64,000 bases of DNA from Mesostigma viride (GCA_009746045.1 RPFO01000104.1:6750621-6814620), one strand, 5' to 3'; shown: positions 43,386 to 54,988, counted from the first letter of the stretch. Notes: generated by a model from the letters alone, not told the origin. Made by a program: numbers and translations.

Positions 43386-46030
43386 TGCACGTTCCCGCGC
43401 GCCGCGCCCCAGTGGTCCGCCCTGACTGGTCTGCTCTACGCCCGGTCCGGGGAGATCCTGAGGACTGGACGGACGCCGAGCACGAGCGGAACCGGTGCCG
43501 ACGGGAGTACCTGTTGTCGGCCCAGCTGGGCGTCCGGGCGGACGTCGACGAGCTAGACAAGGCCGGTGCCCCCAACGCCGCCATTTTTGCGGGCTTTGCG
43601 GCCCGTGCCCCGTTGCTGGCGGCCCGGCACCTGCCGGCCATGCCCCGCCGCCGCCCCGGCCCGCTCTACCGCCAGGACCCCAAGGTCTTGGCCGCCCTGC
43701 ACCGCCTCAAGCGTAACCGGGACCCGCTGCATGCAGCTATAGCAACCATGCAGTGCTCAAGGCCGCCCTCGTGGAGGCCTACGAGCACGCTCAGGACGCG
43801 GAGGCGGCCCAGTGCATCGCGGATGCCAAGGCCTGCCAGGCTCGCAACCAGGGCAAGGACATGTGGTACCACCTCGACCGGCTCGGCGGCCGGCGGCAGC
43901 GCACCCCGGTGGAGCACACGGGGGACGGCACGGCGCCGGTCAGCCTTGACCGATGGCTGGCACACAATGTTTCCTTGACCGGTGGGGCTCGCGGCCCCCC
44001 CCGCCGCTTCACCTCGAGACGGCCGCCCGCCTCGGGGTTGCCAGACCCCCGCCGCCGCCAGCGCCCCCCTCACTCCGCCGCGGACTACCAAGTCCCCGCC
44101 TAATTGCAGGAGGGCTGCCTTGCCACCGACGACGTCGTCCACCCCTTCACTTTGAAGGAATTGGACGGCGCCCTTGCTCGCCTGCGGTACGATCGATGCG
44201 GCGCCGTCGGTGCCGACCACCTTTCTGCTGAGCTGCTGAAGACCCCTGATCCGGCGGTTAGGGATCTTCTGCTGGCGTTCTGCAACCGTGGGCTGCTTTC
44301 TGACGAGCCTCCGCCTGCTGAGTGGCAGACGGCCATCCGAGTCATGCTGTACAAGAAGGGCTCTGCTGCTGACCCCAGTAAAGTTCTACCCGGGTTGTCT
44401 GCCTCCAGAGCGCCGCGCTGAAGGTCTTCATGCGCATGATGCTGCACAGGCTCCGCGCCGCGCTGGACCCACACCTGGGTGCATGAGTCTCAGATGGGTT
44501 TCCGTCGTGGTCGTAACACTGTCATGGATGTGTTTAATTGTCGCGCGCCAGTTGATGGAGGAGGTGCGTCGCCTTCCCCCTGACAGTTTGCCGCTGCCAG
44601 GTCTTCATTTTCGTTGACTACATCAAGGCCTTTGACACGGTCCTCTCACGGGAGGCTCTTTGGGCCAATGTCCTAGCTCTGGATCGAGTGCCACCTGCGT
44701 TTATTGCTGCCATTCGCCGACTGTATGAGGGCTCACAGGCAGTAGTGCGGACTGCGGCCGGAAGGCACCACCCCACCATGCATTCCCCCTTCACCAGGGG
44801 GTGCATGGCAAGGTTGTGTCCTGTCCCCATATACCTGTTCATTATTGTCGTGGATCACGTCATGCGCCGAGCACGTGCGCGCTTTACTGCTCTTAAGGGG
44901 TTCGAGCCAGGCTTGGACATCCTTAACGACTAAGAGCACGGCGGGGTTGAACCTGGCTACCGCCTGGCCGACCTGATTTATGCGGATCACGGATGACACC
45001 ACCCTCATCGCGAGCCCCGATCGGCACATTCAGACCTGGCTGGCTGGACTAGCTGTCTGGGCCTGGAGGCGCGGGCGGTGGGGTTGGAGAAATCTTAGTG
45101 TCAAAACTGAGGCGATCGATGGTGATTGGGGCCCGGCCAGTACACCGCCGCTGCCGCGCCCGCTCGACGGGACGACGGTCCCGTTCCGCGATCGCTTCAA
45201 ACTGTTGGGGAGCTGGCTCCCTGACACCGCCGACGATGTGGACACCCGCATCGGCCTGGCCTGGGCTAGGCTCGATCGTTCGCTCAACACCTACTGGCGC
45301 TCCAAGGGCCTGGGCGAGCACTGCAAGCGCATGCTCTTCAAGGTCCTCGTCCTCACGGTGCTCACGTATGGCGCCGAGGCCTGGACACTCACACCCACAC
45401 TGGCGGCTAGGCTAGACGGCACAGTTTACAGGATGCTCCGACAGGTCCTGAACGTAGGGTTTTCCAAGCGCGCCCATCATCAGAGTCTTTGTATTGATCA
45501 GGGCATGCCTCGTATTTCGGACGAGATTAGACAGCGTAGGATAGCATTTGTAGGACACCTCAGTGCTTGCACCAGCCAGGTCGACACCGCCCTTGGTCTG
45601 GCAGGCCCCCAGCGGCTTGGCCAGCCAGGGCGGCACATTCTGACCTGGCCTGGCCCCAAGGGCATTGCCAAAAAGGTCGGGAAACATGTCACGAACTACG
45701 TACAGATGTTGCTGGATGACCTACTGGTCACATGCAGCCCAGTTTGAATACCGCATCCACTCTCTCTCCCTTCTTTGGACTGCCATGCAGAACAAGACGC
45801 GCAGTGGAAGAAGATTATGAAGGCTCACACGCCCGACCCTGTGGGCAAGCCACCTCCCCCCAAGAGGAGGAGGCGTTTTGATGAGTAGGGTAGTTAGGAT
45901 TTTTCCAGACTAGCTAGATAGACTAGAGTTAGGTTAGTTCGATTACGCGGCTCTCCCCACACCACCCATCCATCAAGGAATATGTGCTACATGATCTGCC
46001 AACGGGGCATGTTATAATTTAATTAAATTT
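43386..46030 (+). mobile_element. LINE-B copy B5, longest in the window
   Basis: The 5'-truncated element contains the ORF2 region from upstream of RT to the stop, then a 3' UTR, the hairpin-like end (GATCTGCCAACGGGGCATG) and the tail TTATAATTTAATTAAATTTTTT at about 46010-46034. No endonuclease domain remains. TSD not determined. Confidence 0.75.
43400..45887 (+). pseudogene. LINE-B ORF2: reverse transcriptase region, multiply frameshifted
   Basis: Pieces in order: DWTDAEHERNRCRREYLLSA (43460), EAYEHAQDAEAAQCIADAKA (43780), then RT blocks FTLKELDGALARLRYDRCGA, WQTAIRVMLYKKGSAADPS, FIFVDYIKAFDTVL, and the active-site area YADHG-DDTTL near 44975-45000, where extra bases split YADD. The C-terminal part is the longest open frame (44980-45747): DRFKLLGSWLPDTADDVDTR, LTVLTYGAEAWTLTPTLAAR, GMPRISDEIRQRRIAFVGHL, ending in a Pro/Lys-rich tail (GKPPPPKRRRRFDE) at 45887. 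No active enzyme is expected. Confidence 0.8.
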
Positions 46031-46497
46031 TTTAACCCCACCGCCCTCGCCTCCAGGCCAGACCAAGGGCGGTGTCAACCTGCATGGCTGGTGCGAGCAA
46101 GATGTCCTACTAAATGCTGCCCTACACTGCCTAATCTCGTCCGAAATACGAGGCATACCCTGGTACAACGACTCTAATGACCTACGCTTGGAGAACCCTA
46201 CATTCAGGACCTGTCGGAGCATCCCGGTAGACCGTGCCGTCTAGCTTAGCCGCCAGTGTGTCCGTGGTGAAGCCGGGGGAATGGTGGGGTGGTGCCTTCC
46301 GCAGTCCGCACCACTGCCTGTGAACCCTCATACAGTCGACGAATGGCAGCAATAAACGCTGGTGGTACCCGGGTCGGTCCAGAGCTAGGATGGCCCAAAG
46401 AGCCTCCCAGAGGACCGTGTCAGATGCCTTGATGTAGTCGACAAAAATGAAGACCAGCGGCAAACCATCAGGGCAAAGGCGACGCACCTCCTCCAAT
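46031..46497 (-). mobile_element. LINE-B fragment B6, internally deleted
   Basis: Minus strand: the ORF2 C-terminus (MLRQVLNVGFSKR..., GMPRISDEIRQ) is joined directly to an RT block (MEEVRRLCPDGLPLVFIFVD, SDTVLWEALWAILALDRPGY). The intervening ~600 bp seen in B5 is absent. Confidence 0.6.
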
Positions 46498-46595
46498 AAT
46501 TAAATTATTAAACACGTGCATGCTCCCGTTGGGGACGGTCATGGAGCACCGAAGTGCTTTTATTCCCTGTGTGTGCACAACAGGAGAATTAATTA
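46498..46595 (-). mobile_element. LINE-D-like 3' end remnant
   Basis: A ~100-bp 3' terminus (GCTCCCGTTGGGGACGGTCATG, CACCGAAGTGCTTTTATTCC), matching 60705-60800 in the other orientation. Confidence 0.5.
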
Positions 46596-46653
46596 ATTAA
46601 AATTAATTAATTAGACTCGTGCTCCCGTTGGGAAGTCACGGAGCATTAACCCC

Positions 46654-47060
46654 GATGGATGGATGGATGGATGGATGGATGGATGGATGGATGGATGGAT
46701 GGATGGATGGATGGATGGATGGATGGATGGATGGATGGATGGATGGATGGATGGATGGATGGATGGATGGATGGATGGATGGATGGATGGATGGATGGAT
46801 GGATGGATGGATGGATGGATGGATGGATGGATGGATGGATGGATGGATGGATGGATGGATGGATGGATGGATGGATGGATGGATGGATGGATGGATGGAT
46901 GGATGGATGGATGGATGGATGGATGGATGGATGGATGGATGGATGGATGGATGGATGGATGGATGGATGGATGGATGGATGGATGGATGGATGGATGGAT
47001 GGATGGATGGATGGATGGATGGATGGATGGATGGATGGATGGATGGATGGATGGATGGAT
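46654..47060. repeat. (GGAT)n microsatellite, ~407 bp
   Basis: Uninterrupted tetranucleotide array. It sits in the LINE-D 3' UTR position where D1 has only a few units. Open in several frames only because a 4-bp repeat without stops cycles through all frames. Confidence 0.95.
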
Positions 47061-47460
47061 TAATTAATTAATTAAAATCATAGCTCCGTTGGGAGCATAT
47101 GTAACACATAGCCCTGAGAAAGGGGCATCTATGGGTTTGTAATACAATCAGGGCTACAACCTGCAGGTGGAGGATGTACAACTGTCACCTGCTCTGGGTG
47201 CACAAGGTGCACCTGCACCGCCATGATGGTTCATGCCTCCTTAACAAGCACAGGCACCCAGGGGGGGCTTGAGGAGAGGGCCTAGAAGGCCTGCATGACA
47301 TATGGGGTGGAGGGTATGTGGCTAGGCTATAGCTGGTGTACACATGGCATCTCAGCAGAGAGTAACTCCCTGCATAGGCATCGCATGGCTAAATTCTTAA
47401 TGCATCATCCATGGGAGGTCCCATTGTAGGCTGGGCGCGGCTAGATACTGAAAGCATCAT
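47061..47460 (-). mobile_element. Family-A 3' end copy A4 (5'-truncated)
   Basis: Nearly identical to 1475-1880: tail TTAATTAATTAATTAA, hairpin, CTGCAGGTGGAGGATG, ending near the CATCATCCATGG at 47455. It is inserted within the (GGAT)n of D2. Confidence 0.8.
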
Positions 47461-47462
47461 CC

Positions 47463-47594
47463 ATGGATGGATGGATGGATGGATGGATGGATGGATGGAT
47501 GGATGGATGGATGGATGGATGGATGGATGGATGGATGGATGGATGGATGGATGGATGGATGGATGGATGGATGGATGGATGGATGGATGGATGG
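47463..47594. repeat. (GGAT)n microsatellite, ~132 bp
   Basis: Second part of the D2 tetranucleotide array, on the other side of A4. Confidence 0.9.
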
Positions 47595-48635
47595 GTGCAA
47601 ACAGTCCTACCAGTCTAATCTAGCTACATCAGCTACCTACAACATCTATCTAATAGCATCACTAACTACAACATCTATCTAAGCAGCATCATGCTACCCT
47701 AGGGGAGCTGTCTGGCGTGCCTCCCGCGGGTTTGCACACCGGCGCGGGCGCTTCCCCACTGGGGGGGGCTCGTTGTCCTCTATGACCTGGGCCCACTTGG
47801 CCTTGTCCATCATCTTCTTCCAAATCACGGAGAGGCCTAGGCCCCCCATGTCCTCTACTAGCTGTGCTTTGAAGGTGCGGGCCTTGCGGCGTCTAACATC
47901 ACGGGGCCCGGCCCACGTCAGGAGGTGCCGGCCAGGCTGAGCTGGTCGCAGTCCCGCGGGGGGGCCACGTGAGGTGTCTACCTGGTTAGTGCGAGCTAGG
48001 TGCCCTACTAGCTGCAGGCGCCGCTGCTTAATGGTGCTGGTGATATATGGCATGCCCTGGTACAGGTCCTCATTGCGGACATGAGCAGCATATCCTACTC
48101 TGAAAATGGATCGCAGCATGTTGGTGACCGCGCCGTCCAGCTTGCGGGCCAGGTCGGCGGAGAAAGGGCAGAGACCCCCAATGTTCTCCTTCATGCCAAA
48201 GGCATGCCACAGCTGCACTCGGACACGCTAAACTGTGTGTAACGATCCGGCAATCTGTGGGTGCAATACCTCCTCCATCAAGCGGCGCGCGACAAATACA
48301 GCCATGACAGTGTTACGACCACGCCTGAAACCCATCTGAGACTCACCCAGGTGCATGGGTCCAGCGCGGCGCGGAGCCTGTGCAGCATCATGCGCATGAA
48401 GACCTTCAGCGCGGCGCTCTGGAGGCAGACACACTGATAGTTACCGGGGTCAGCAGCAGAGCCCTTCTTGTACAGCATGACTCGGATGGCCGTCTGCCAC
48501 TCAGCAGGCGGAGGCTCATCAGAGAGCAGGAAACGGTTGCAGAACGCCGGTTGGATGGATGATCCATCGGGGTTAATGCTCCGTGACTCCCCAACGGGAG
48601 CACGAGTTTAATTCATCAATTAATTAATCATGCAC

Positions 48636-48730
48636 GACTCGACAAACGCGGATAAGATAAGAGCAGGCTCGAGCTACCATGGTCCGGATTCATCCAGATT
48701 TCTGGCTGCGCTGGTCGTCTGTTTGAAAAT
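48636..48730 (+). repeat. Dispersed repeat R3, copy 2
   Basis: GCAGGCTCGAGCTACCATGG and TCCGGATT...TTTCTGG...GCGCTGG, shared with 61371-61475 and, reversed, 4283-4380. Confidence 0.6.
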
Positions 48731-49380
48731 TTTAATTAGAGGGCCAACAAAATATTGTAGCTGGCCGGAAAACTATTATGACAATTAGCTTTTGACAACC
48801 GTAGATTACAATTGGCAGGGCATTATGTCCGCAGTCCTGATCGAATCAGGTAGATCACAGATCCTGTGGCCCCAGTGCAGGGAGCCTGCGGCGAGTGCGG
48901 GCGACCGGTCTGCTCCTAGCCTGGCCGTCACCTCGATCCTCACATGGGGCGGCGCCCTCCCTGCAAGCCAAACGCTGCATGCAAGGGACCCCGCACAACC
49001 GGGATCGACCAATTAGTGGCAGATCAACATGGGGGTCCTCGACCTCTCAGTGATGCATGGAAAAACATGCAGGACACGCAGGCTTGGCCGGCATCAGGTA
49101 ACATGGCTAGGCCAACAAGCCTCCTCCGGTAGGACAGGCGCGTCCCACCCGTGCATGGCCGCAACTTCCCGGAACTATGTAAGTGGACAATCGCTATGAC
49201 TGTAGGCCATAACGCATCCAACATTTGTTGTGTTACTATAACTGGTTGTCTCCTTGATAACTGTTTTTTCACGCCAGGAGCATGCACACAGCACCTGTTT
49301 TTATCTTAATCTAAGTTCCATATCAATCTGGACAGATCCGTGTGTAGCGCTTTCACATGCCACGGTAGACTCCACAGGCT
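48731..49380. other. Spacer, no gene seen
   Basis: No recognisable coding sequence. It probably includes the 3' untranslated region of the SWIM-RING gene on its right side. Confidence 0.4.
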
Positions 49381-50333
49381 TCAGTCCTTTGACGAGGAAG
49401 CCGCAAACTGCGCCTTCTCGTACGCCGGCGGATCACACCACACGGCGCGACAGACGACACAGTTCACGTCCTGGTGGGCCGAGCGCCGCTTCTGCGCCCA
49501 CCGCCGTTGGCACAGCGCGTGGCAAGCACGGCCGCACCCCGCCATGCACCAAGTGAGCTCGTCCTGCTGCTCCGAGATGTCATCATAACAGATGGGACAC
49601 TCGTCTCCTGTCTGCAAGGGCCGCATCTGGGGCCACGGCATGGTCACGGCGTCTTTGCCCTTGCCCTCAGGGGCGATAGGAAGCTCCTCATTCGTCGCCT
49701 CACTGGCAAGCTCAGCGAAATAGTCCACCTCCTTGTGGGTAAAGGAAGGGTTCCGGCAGACCACCACGCGATGGGATGCTGGCGCCTTTAATACCTGCAT
49801 GGTCGCAGTGCCATGGGATGTGGATTGGCAATAGGACAGTATGGTCATTCAGCGACAGGCAAGGAAGGTATGTCCAACGCTGGCGCACACCATGTTGGCA
49901 AATCGTCGACTTAAAATCTCGCCAGCGCCTCTAGAGTGATGAAGCCCAGCTTCAAGCATCTCATGCGCGGGAGCATACAAGAAGAGAGAACGGTTCTTTT
50001 TAAAAAAACTGTGCGGCAAGCGCTTACTTTCAGCAAGACGAACAAGATGTGTTTACAATTCCCCCGGCCCCGTCGGTGATCTGGACAGGTGCAGCTACCC
50101 TTTCCCTCCTCAATTGTCACGGTGTATATGCTCCCGGTGGTCCCCATCACGTAGTATAACAGCGTCCGGGTTCGTTCGTAAAATTCTTTGCTATCATGCC
50201 TCTCCACCAGCAGAATGCGTTGTGTAAGGGCCCTTTCCCTGCGTTGCTCCGCCTGCTCTCGCGGGGTAGGTTTACTCCATTCATATCGGTCTTCGCATGC
50301 ATCGTCCCAATCGTATGATTTCCTCTTCGGCAT
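49381..50333 (-). CDS. SWIM plus RING zinc-finger protein, two exons (probable E3 ubiquitin ligase)
   Basis: Exon 1 is 50333-50028 and exon 2 is 49794-49381, giving 239 residues. The intron has a GTAAGC donor and a CCATGCAG acceptor, phase 0, and restores KHILFVLLKVLK. Residues 81-95 form a SWIM finger, CTCPDHRRGRGNCKH (CxCx9CxH). Exon 2 has a RING-type cluster: ECPICYDDI, then WCMAGCGRACHALCQRRW, then CVVCRAVW. The combination resembles the ZSWIM2/MEX-type architecture (SWIM then RING), in which the RING recruits an E2 and SWIM mediates protein binding. It is shorter than animal ZSWIM2, with a single RING. The frame is intact, with a basic N-terminus (MPKRKSYDWDD). Transposon origin is not excluded, but no TE context adjoins it. 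Confidence 0.8.
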
Positions 50334-51055
50334 TCCTGACTCCTATAAGTTCGTCTGTTATTATATATGCGCACCAGCGATATGTCAAGGCATCAACACA
50401 AATTCATCCGCTACCGCGCTGTTGTTCGCTTGCGCTGAGCAGCGACTCGCTTAAACTTGGAAACGAGGTTGAATTCAAGCAACCGTATACGCCACTATAT
50501 ACTGCAAAAGCAGCCGATGTCCGATGTAAGAGAAGTCCTGAACACCAACCGTGGAGACCCGACCAGAGCACAAGGTGCGCTATAAGACAGGTAACTGTGA
50601 AAATTGGTAAATCCCCCTTGACATTATATTACATCTCCTTCCCACTCCGCCTCATAGCACATACCTAAGGGTGCGTAGTAACTCCGTAATAGCTGTAAAT
50701 CAGAAATCCTCGAGCTATGGCCTCGTAATTTGGCAATGGCCTCGTATTTTGGCGACACCAGTCCTTATTACTCCAGAGTCGTGAGTCCTCACCTGTCCTG
50801 CCCTGTACTAGGTAGTTGGCTGTATCTTATTTCTTAATTCTTAGGGGCCGGTGGAAAGGTTGATGCTGGCATGCTGCGGGTCGCAGCACGTGACAGATCA
50901 GGGACAGATGTCAGATGCTGAAAATTTTGTCGACTCCAGGCGCACGTACGCACGTTGCCCGCGCCGCGCCGATGCCGGGTACGGCTCCGGGCGGCCGCTG
51001 ACGAGCGCTGCTTCTGGCGCCGGATCGACGCCGTGTGCCGTTTCGCCCCGCCCGT
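50334..51055. other. Spacer upstream of the SWIM-RING gene, no gene seen
   Basis: Mixed-composition sequence; likely contains the promoter of the leftward gene. No TATA-like or other element could be assigned. Confidence 0.4.
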
Positions 51056-51785
51056 TGTAACAGAATAAAATGGTGGTCTCTGCTCCACTAAATGCACAAA
51101 TTTTTTACCTCCTGTCATTAAAGACAGAACGGACTTATCAAACCCCAAGAGACAGGGGAGATTCCTAGCACTCTCCAGGAATCGTAGAGGGTGGTCGTTT
51201 CCCGTCTGGAGGCCTCTCCTACGAGACGGTACTTACGCGATAGAGAGCGGTGGTCCCCTTTTGGTCGGGCGTCTCTCTGCTTGTTCATACAGACACAAGA
51301 CTTCCTGTCTATCGGATATGGCTGTCCAATAACAGGGCCTGAAGTGAGCATGTTTGGTTATTAGAAATAACTTGACATTATTGGGGGTATCCGCCTGATG
51401 GCTATGGTGACAAACAGGCAAAGCTTATGTCCCCGCCGACACAGAGGAGTCCAACGCAATCCTACAGGTCTCAGCCAATCAGAACACAGATGAATCGGTA
51501 AGGTTCTCTCTCTGTATGCTTTACACCCCTAACTTACGAAAGATACTAACTGACATCAGTCAGATTACACATAGATTCCAAGGTACTGTCCCGTACCGTC
51601 CAGGGCCCAACACAAAGGACCATCAAAAGGGCACTCCGCATGTAAGTCCCAAAAAGTCAAGTCAGGCCAGGAATCATTACACTTTGGCCGTACAAAAGAC
51701 TCAGCCATTTACACTGAACGCTGAACTCCAAGTTCACGTCCACTTGGATGTAACAGTATACACACTGTCAGAAAATACTGTTACA
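51056..51785 (-). repeat. LTR of a gypsy-like element, remnant 1
   Basis: 730 bp, inverted termini TGTAACAG/CTGTTACA, followed by a PPT-like TTCCTCCCCCCA (reverse purine tract). Only ~117 bp of internal sequence follow before another LTR starts. Orientation minus, as judged from the PPT. Confidence 0.6.
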
Positions 51786-51902
51786 TTCCTCCCCCCAAGA
51801 ACAGAGCTACCAGCTCTGCCAAACAGACCAGTCGCATGACTGCCAGCATCCCCACAGGCCTCAAGTCTCCGCCAACATGGCATCATTGACCCTGCAAGGA
51901 TC

Positions 51903-52526
51903 TGTTACGAGCCGCACCAGCGGCTCCGAAAGACCCTGGTCTAGCGTGGGTTACGCCTGAATAAACTCGGAATCTGCTATCCGCCCGGACTACGGGAATG
52001 TAGCCCTGAATTCTAGCTAGTACGCGGAATTACTAGCTAGGCCCTAAATGCACAACTAGATAAATTATGCATATACATGGAATGCACGACGGGCGTTAGT
52101 GCAGCCCAGATTTGACCCCTGGTTCGGCAGACGAGTTTTACTCAAGTCGATTTCATTCCAAACCAAAGATAGGAAGCCATTGTCATCTACGACATTTGTC
52201 CAAGACGGCGTGCATGCCAGCGGGTCGGCCGGGGGCCGAACCTCTAGTAGCGCTGCAATTAATATCAGCCGTAGATGTACATAGTAGTATCCGCCAGTCT
52301 GGCACCCGGTACCTGGCAGTCCCGGGTATACGTACAGACCAGTAACACACCAAACCGAAAGCAAAGCCACGGGTACCTGGGCCGGCTGATGGAATAACTC
52401 GGCCAAGTCCCCGAATCTAACATAATAACAATCGAAAGTCTCAAACAATATCAAAATGACTTTCGACTGACCAAACTAATTTATTTTAGGAATTGTTACG
52501 CCCAAACATGGGTTAGGGCCGTAACA
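51903..52526 (-). repeat. LTR of a chromovirus-like element, remnant 2
   Basis: 624 bp, TGTTACG...CGTAACA, the same 7-bp termini as the nested chromovirus, followed by a pyrimidine-rich CTCCTCCCCCTCCCC. Internal sequence remains only to about 52685, where the SINE dimer is inserted. Confidence 0.65.
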
Positions 52527-52695
52527 CTCCTCCCCCTCCCCGGGGGACGATGGCTATCGTCCAATCGCCCGGGGGCGCACCTCAAACAACGGCACCACAA
52601 ACATGGAAAATTCAAAAGAAAACCAAAACACAATCATAACAACGGGGTGCTGTGTACCAACGAGAACCCATCGTCATACATGCATATAATACACC

Positions 52696-53419
52696 GGTGC
52701 GAGACTGAACAAGTCTCGCGTGCAGACACGTGTGTAGTACTCCTACACACAGATCTCGAGTGATTTATCTAGTACCAAATCCGAAAGGCTTGCATCACTC
52801 CCCGGACAGGAGAACTTTTGCGGATGACTGTAGGTGTAAGTTGGCGATGCCATGGTAACCGGAGACGTCCGTCCTATAGTCAGCAAAATTGGTGCGAGAG
52901 GTCCCCAGTTAATTCGATTCCGGTCGGATTCATTTGCAGATCGCGTTTTTCCGCGTTTTCCGCGGCCCGGCACTGAACGCAAATGGTTTTCACCTTTGCG
53001 GAGTGCCTGATCAGAATATACGCTTGGCTGATTTCGATAGTACCGGCTACGTCCCCTTCTACTAAAAAGAAGGATTCAGCCGTGTTCAGCCCGTCTCACG
53101 GTGCGAGACTGAACAAGTCTCGCGTGCAGACACGTGTGTAGTACTCCTACACACAGATCTCGAGTGATTTATCTAGTACCAAATCCGACAGGCTTGCATC
53201 ACTCCCCGGACAATAGAACTTTTGCGGATTCATGACTGTAGGTGTAAGTTGGTGATGCCATGGTAACCGGAGACGTCCGTCCTATAGTCAGCAAAATTGG
53301 TGCGAGAGGTCCCCAGTTCGATTCCGGTCGGATTCATTTGCAGATCGCGTTTTTCCGCGTTTTCCGCGGCCCGGCACTGAACGCAAATGGTTTTCACCTT
53401 TGCGGAATGCCTGATCAGA
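52696..53419 (+). repeat. tRNA-derived SINE, tandem dimer with a common TSD
   Basis: TSD ATAATACACC at 52686-52695 and 53420-53429. Two ~320-bp units begin GGTGCGAGACTGAACAAG (52696 and 53100). Each has a tRNA-like part: a 5' TCCGTCC that can pair with GGTCGGA, an A-box-like TCCTATAGTCAGC, and a B box AGTTCGATTCCGG (intact in unit 2 near 53319; split by extra bases in unit 1). A ~78-bp linker lies between them. Confidence 0.75.
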
Positions 53420-53574
53420 ATAATACACCAACTATGAGAATACTATGTCCCGATCCCTGTTCGCCAGCGGAGCAGTAGCGCCAGTTCTTCTCGGTGTTGC
53501 CTCGCAGGGACAACACCTTGATAGTTGTCAAATACTCCTTCGTCCCAGCACTCTCCGGCCAATCTCCCGGAAAA

Positions 53575-54540
53575 TTACTGGAATCCCTGCTGCGCGCGAT
53601 GCCGCCGCAACGCGTTGTAGCCGTGCTCAGTCATGATCTCCGGGCTCTTGCCAAGGGGAGCCGCGACCACGCCGGCGTTGAACGCCACCTGGTAGTCATT
53701 GCGCGTCTGCTGACGCAACGTGGACTTCTCAATCCACACATCCGGCGGCCAGTACGACAGGAAGGCCGCCATGTAGGGGAGCCGGGTGAACCTGATGAAC
53801 CCCTGCTCCACATCGACCTCCCCGCACCCAGTTTCCGCGAAGTACCCGGCAGCATGATGAGCAACAGCTCCTTCTGGGCCTTCTCGCTCTCGCAGTAGAA
53901 CCCCGGAGCTGCCGCAATCTCAGGGAGCTGCTTCCGCATGTAGACAGCTCCCGGGATAGGCATGAGCTTGGGATACGCAATCCGTCGCAAGTGGTGCTCA
54001 GCGCGGTATTGCGGCAGAGGCGGCGGGTGCAGATCGTACGTGGCGGTAGTCCCTACTATCACCGGCTCGTAGCGGGACTCAGATGGCACCGGCGCCGGCA
54101 CATGTGCGTGCAGGAGAAAGCTGACCGAGTCGAAGGTGCCTTCTCGCTGAATAAGCACGCTGGACCCCCACGGAAGCGCAGGCTCGCGGGGTAGTAATAC
54201 CCGGATGGCGGGGGAAGGCTCGGGCGTGGGTATCCCACGTCAATGTCGACCACGAAGCCAGCCACCGGATATCCAGCATATGCAAGGGGACAATATGACC
54301 CGATTACGGGCATACGTGCCCCGTACCCATTCCTGGGCCGGTATCACGTCCGGTCGCGCAGCGATCTCCTGTACCGGCGTCTCTGCGGAGCGGGCCAGGA
54401 CAGGTTGAGGCTGCGCTGCACTATACTTTTCGTCCGAGGGTAGTAAAAAGGATCCGAGGCGTAAATTACGAGGTCTTATCTTACTACCTAGATACGAGGC
54501 GTGAGATCCAACGCCGTAATCATTACTACCTATCATCCTA
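53575..54540 (-). pseudogene. Degenerate ORF of unknown family
   Basis: Protein-like pieces in successive frames: MPVIGSYCPLAYAGYPVAGF then VVDIDVGYPRPSLPPPSGYY (54313-54150), VLIQREGTFDSVSFLLHAHV through YRAEHHLRRIAYPKLMPIPG and EKAQKELLLIMLPGT (54158-53840), and FIRFTRLPYMAAFLSYWPPD, DVWIEKSTLRQQTRNDYQVA, HGYNALRRHRAQQGF (53811-53575). At least two frameshifts. I do not recognise the family; the large, Tyr- and Pro-rich composition suggests a once-long protein, perhaps from a mobile element. Confidence 0.4.
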
Positions 54541-54988
54541 CGTAGTAATTTTACTAGCCGTAAGTAAGAGTAACGTTACGACTGCACATCTTTGGTAGTA
54601 CATTACCGACAGAGTAAACTAACACCCATTATATGGAAATAAACTAACACCCATTTCACCGGAAATTACCGACAGAGTAAATTACCGCGACGGGTCTTGG
54701 TTGGTAATCTACCACCTGTAGATTAGGTGCCAGTGATCCGATGCTGTAAGATACGTTTCAGTAAGTTACTTCGGGGATCTTTGCCTGTACACGGCCAGAT
54801 GGATAATTATATTGTAATGGAGAAGTGGGAGAACGTGCGTGTCTATTAGCAAATGCAGCGAAATATAAAAATGTAGTTATCAGCCTTTTTCGCCTATTCA
54901 GCAGTTGTCGTTGTCGGCCGTTGTCAGTAAGCGGCTATAGATTATGTGTGCTGGGGCCGGTGAAAAGACGCTAGCAAAGTTCGTCTGA
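54541..54988. other. Spacer, no gene seen
   Basis: AT-richer sequence with repeated GTAATTTTACT-like and ACTAACACCCATT strings (54615-54660). No coding potential recognised. Confidence 0.4.

Larger units (their letters stand above)
46596..48560 (-). mobile_element. LINE-D copy D2, interrupted in its 3' UTR by A4
   Basis: The 3' tail and hairpin (CTCGTGCTCCCGTTGGGAAG) lie at 46596-46645, then (GGAT)n, then the inserted A4 (47061-47460), more (GGAT)n, and from 47595 the 3' UTR and ORF2. Minus-strand coding: RT block VMLYKKGSAADPGNYQ-type near 48470, then a C-terminal frame 48218-47694 with NMLRSIFRVGYAAHVRNED, RQRRLQLVGHLARTNQVDTS and GLGLSVIWKKMMDKAKW. The central RT is deleted. Confidence 0.7.

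Noticed and set aside
46619-47071. Long ORFs of repeated Met-Asp-Gly-Trp
   Set aside because: They are translations of a pure (GGAT)n array. A tetranucleotide without stops is open in every frame, so there is no evidence of a protein.
53310-53340. Genuine tRNA gene
   Set aside because: The A and B boxes and acceptor-like pairing are present, but the anticodon arm does not fold, and the sequence recurs inside longer repeat units with a TSD. It is a SINE head.
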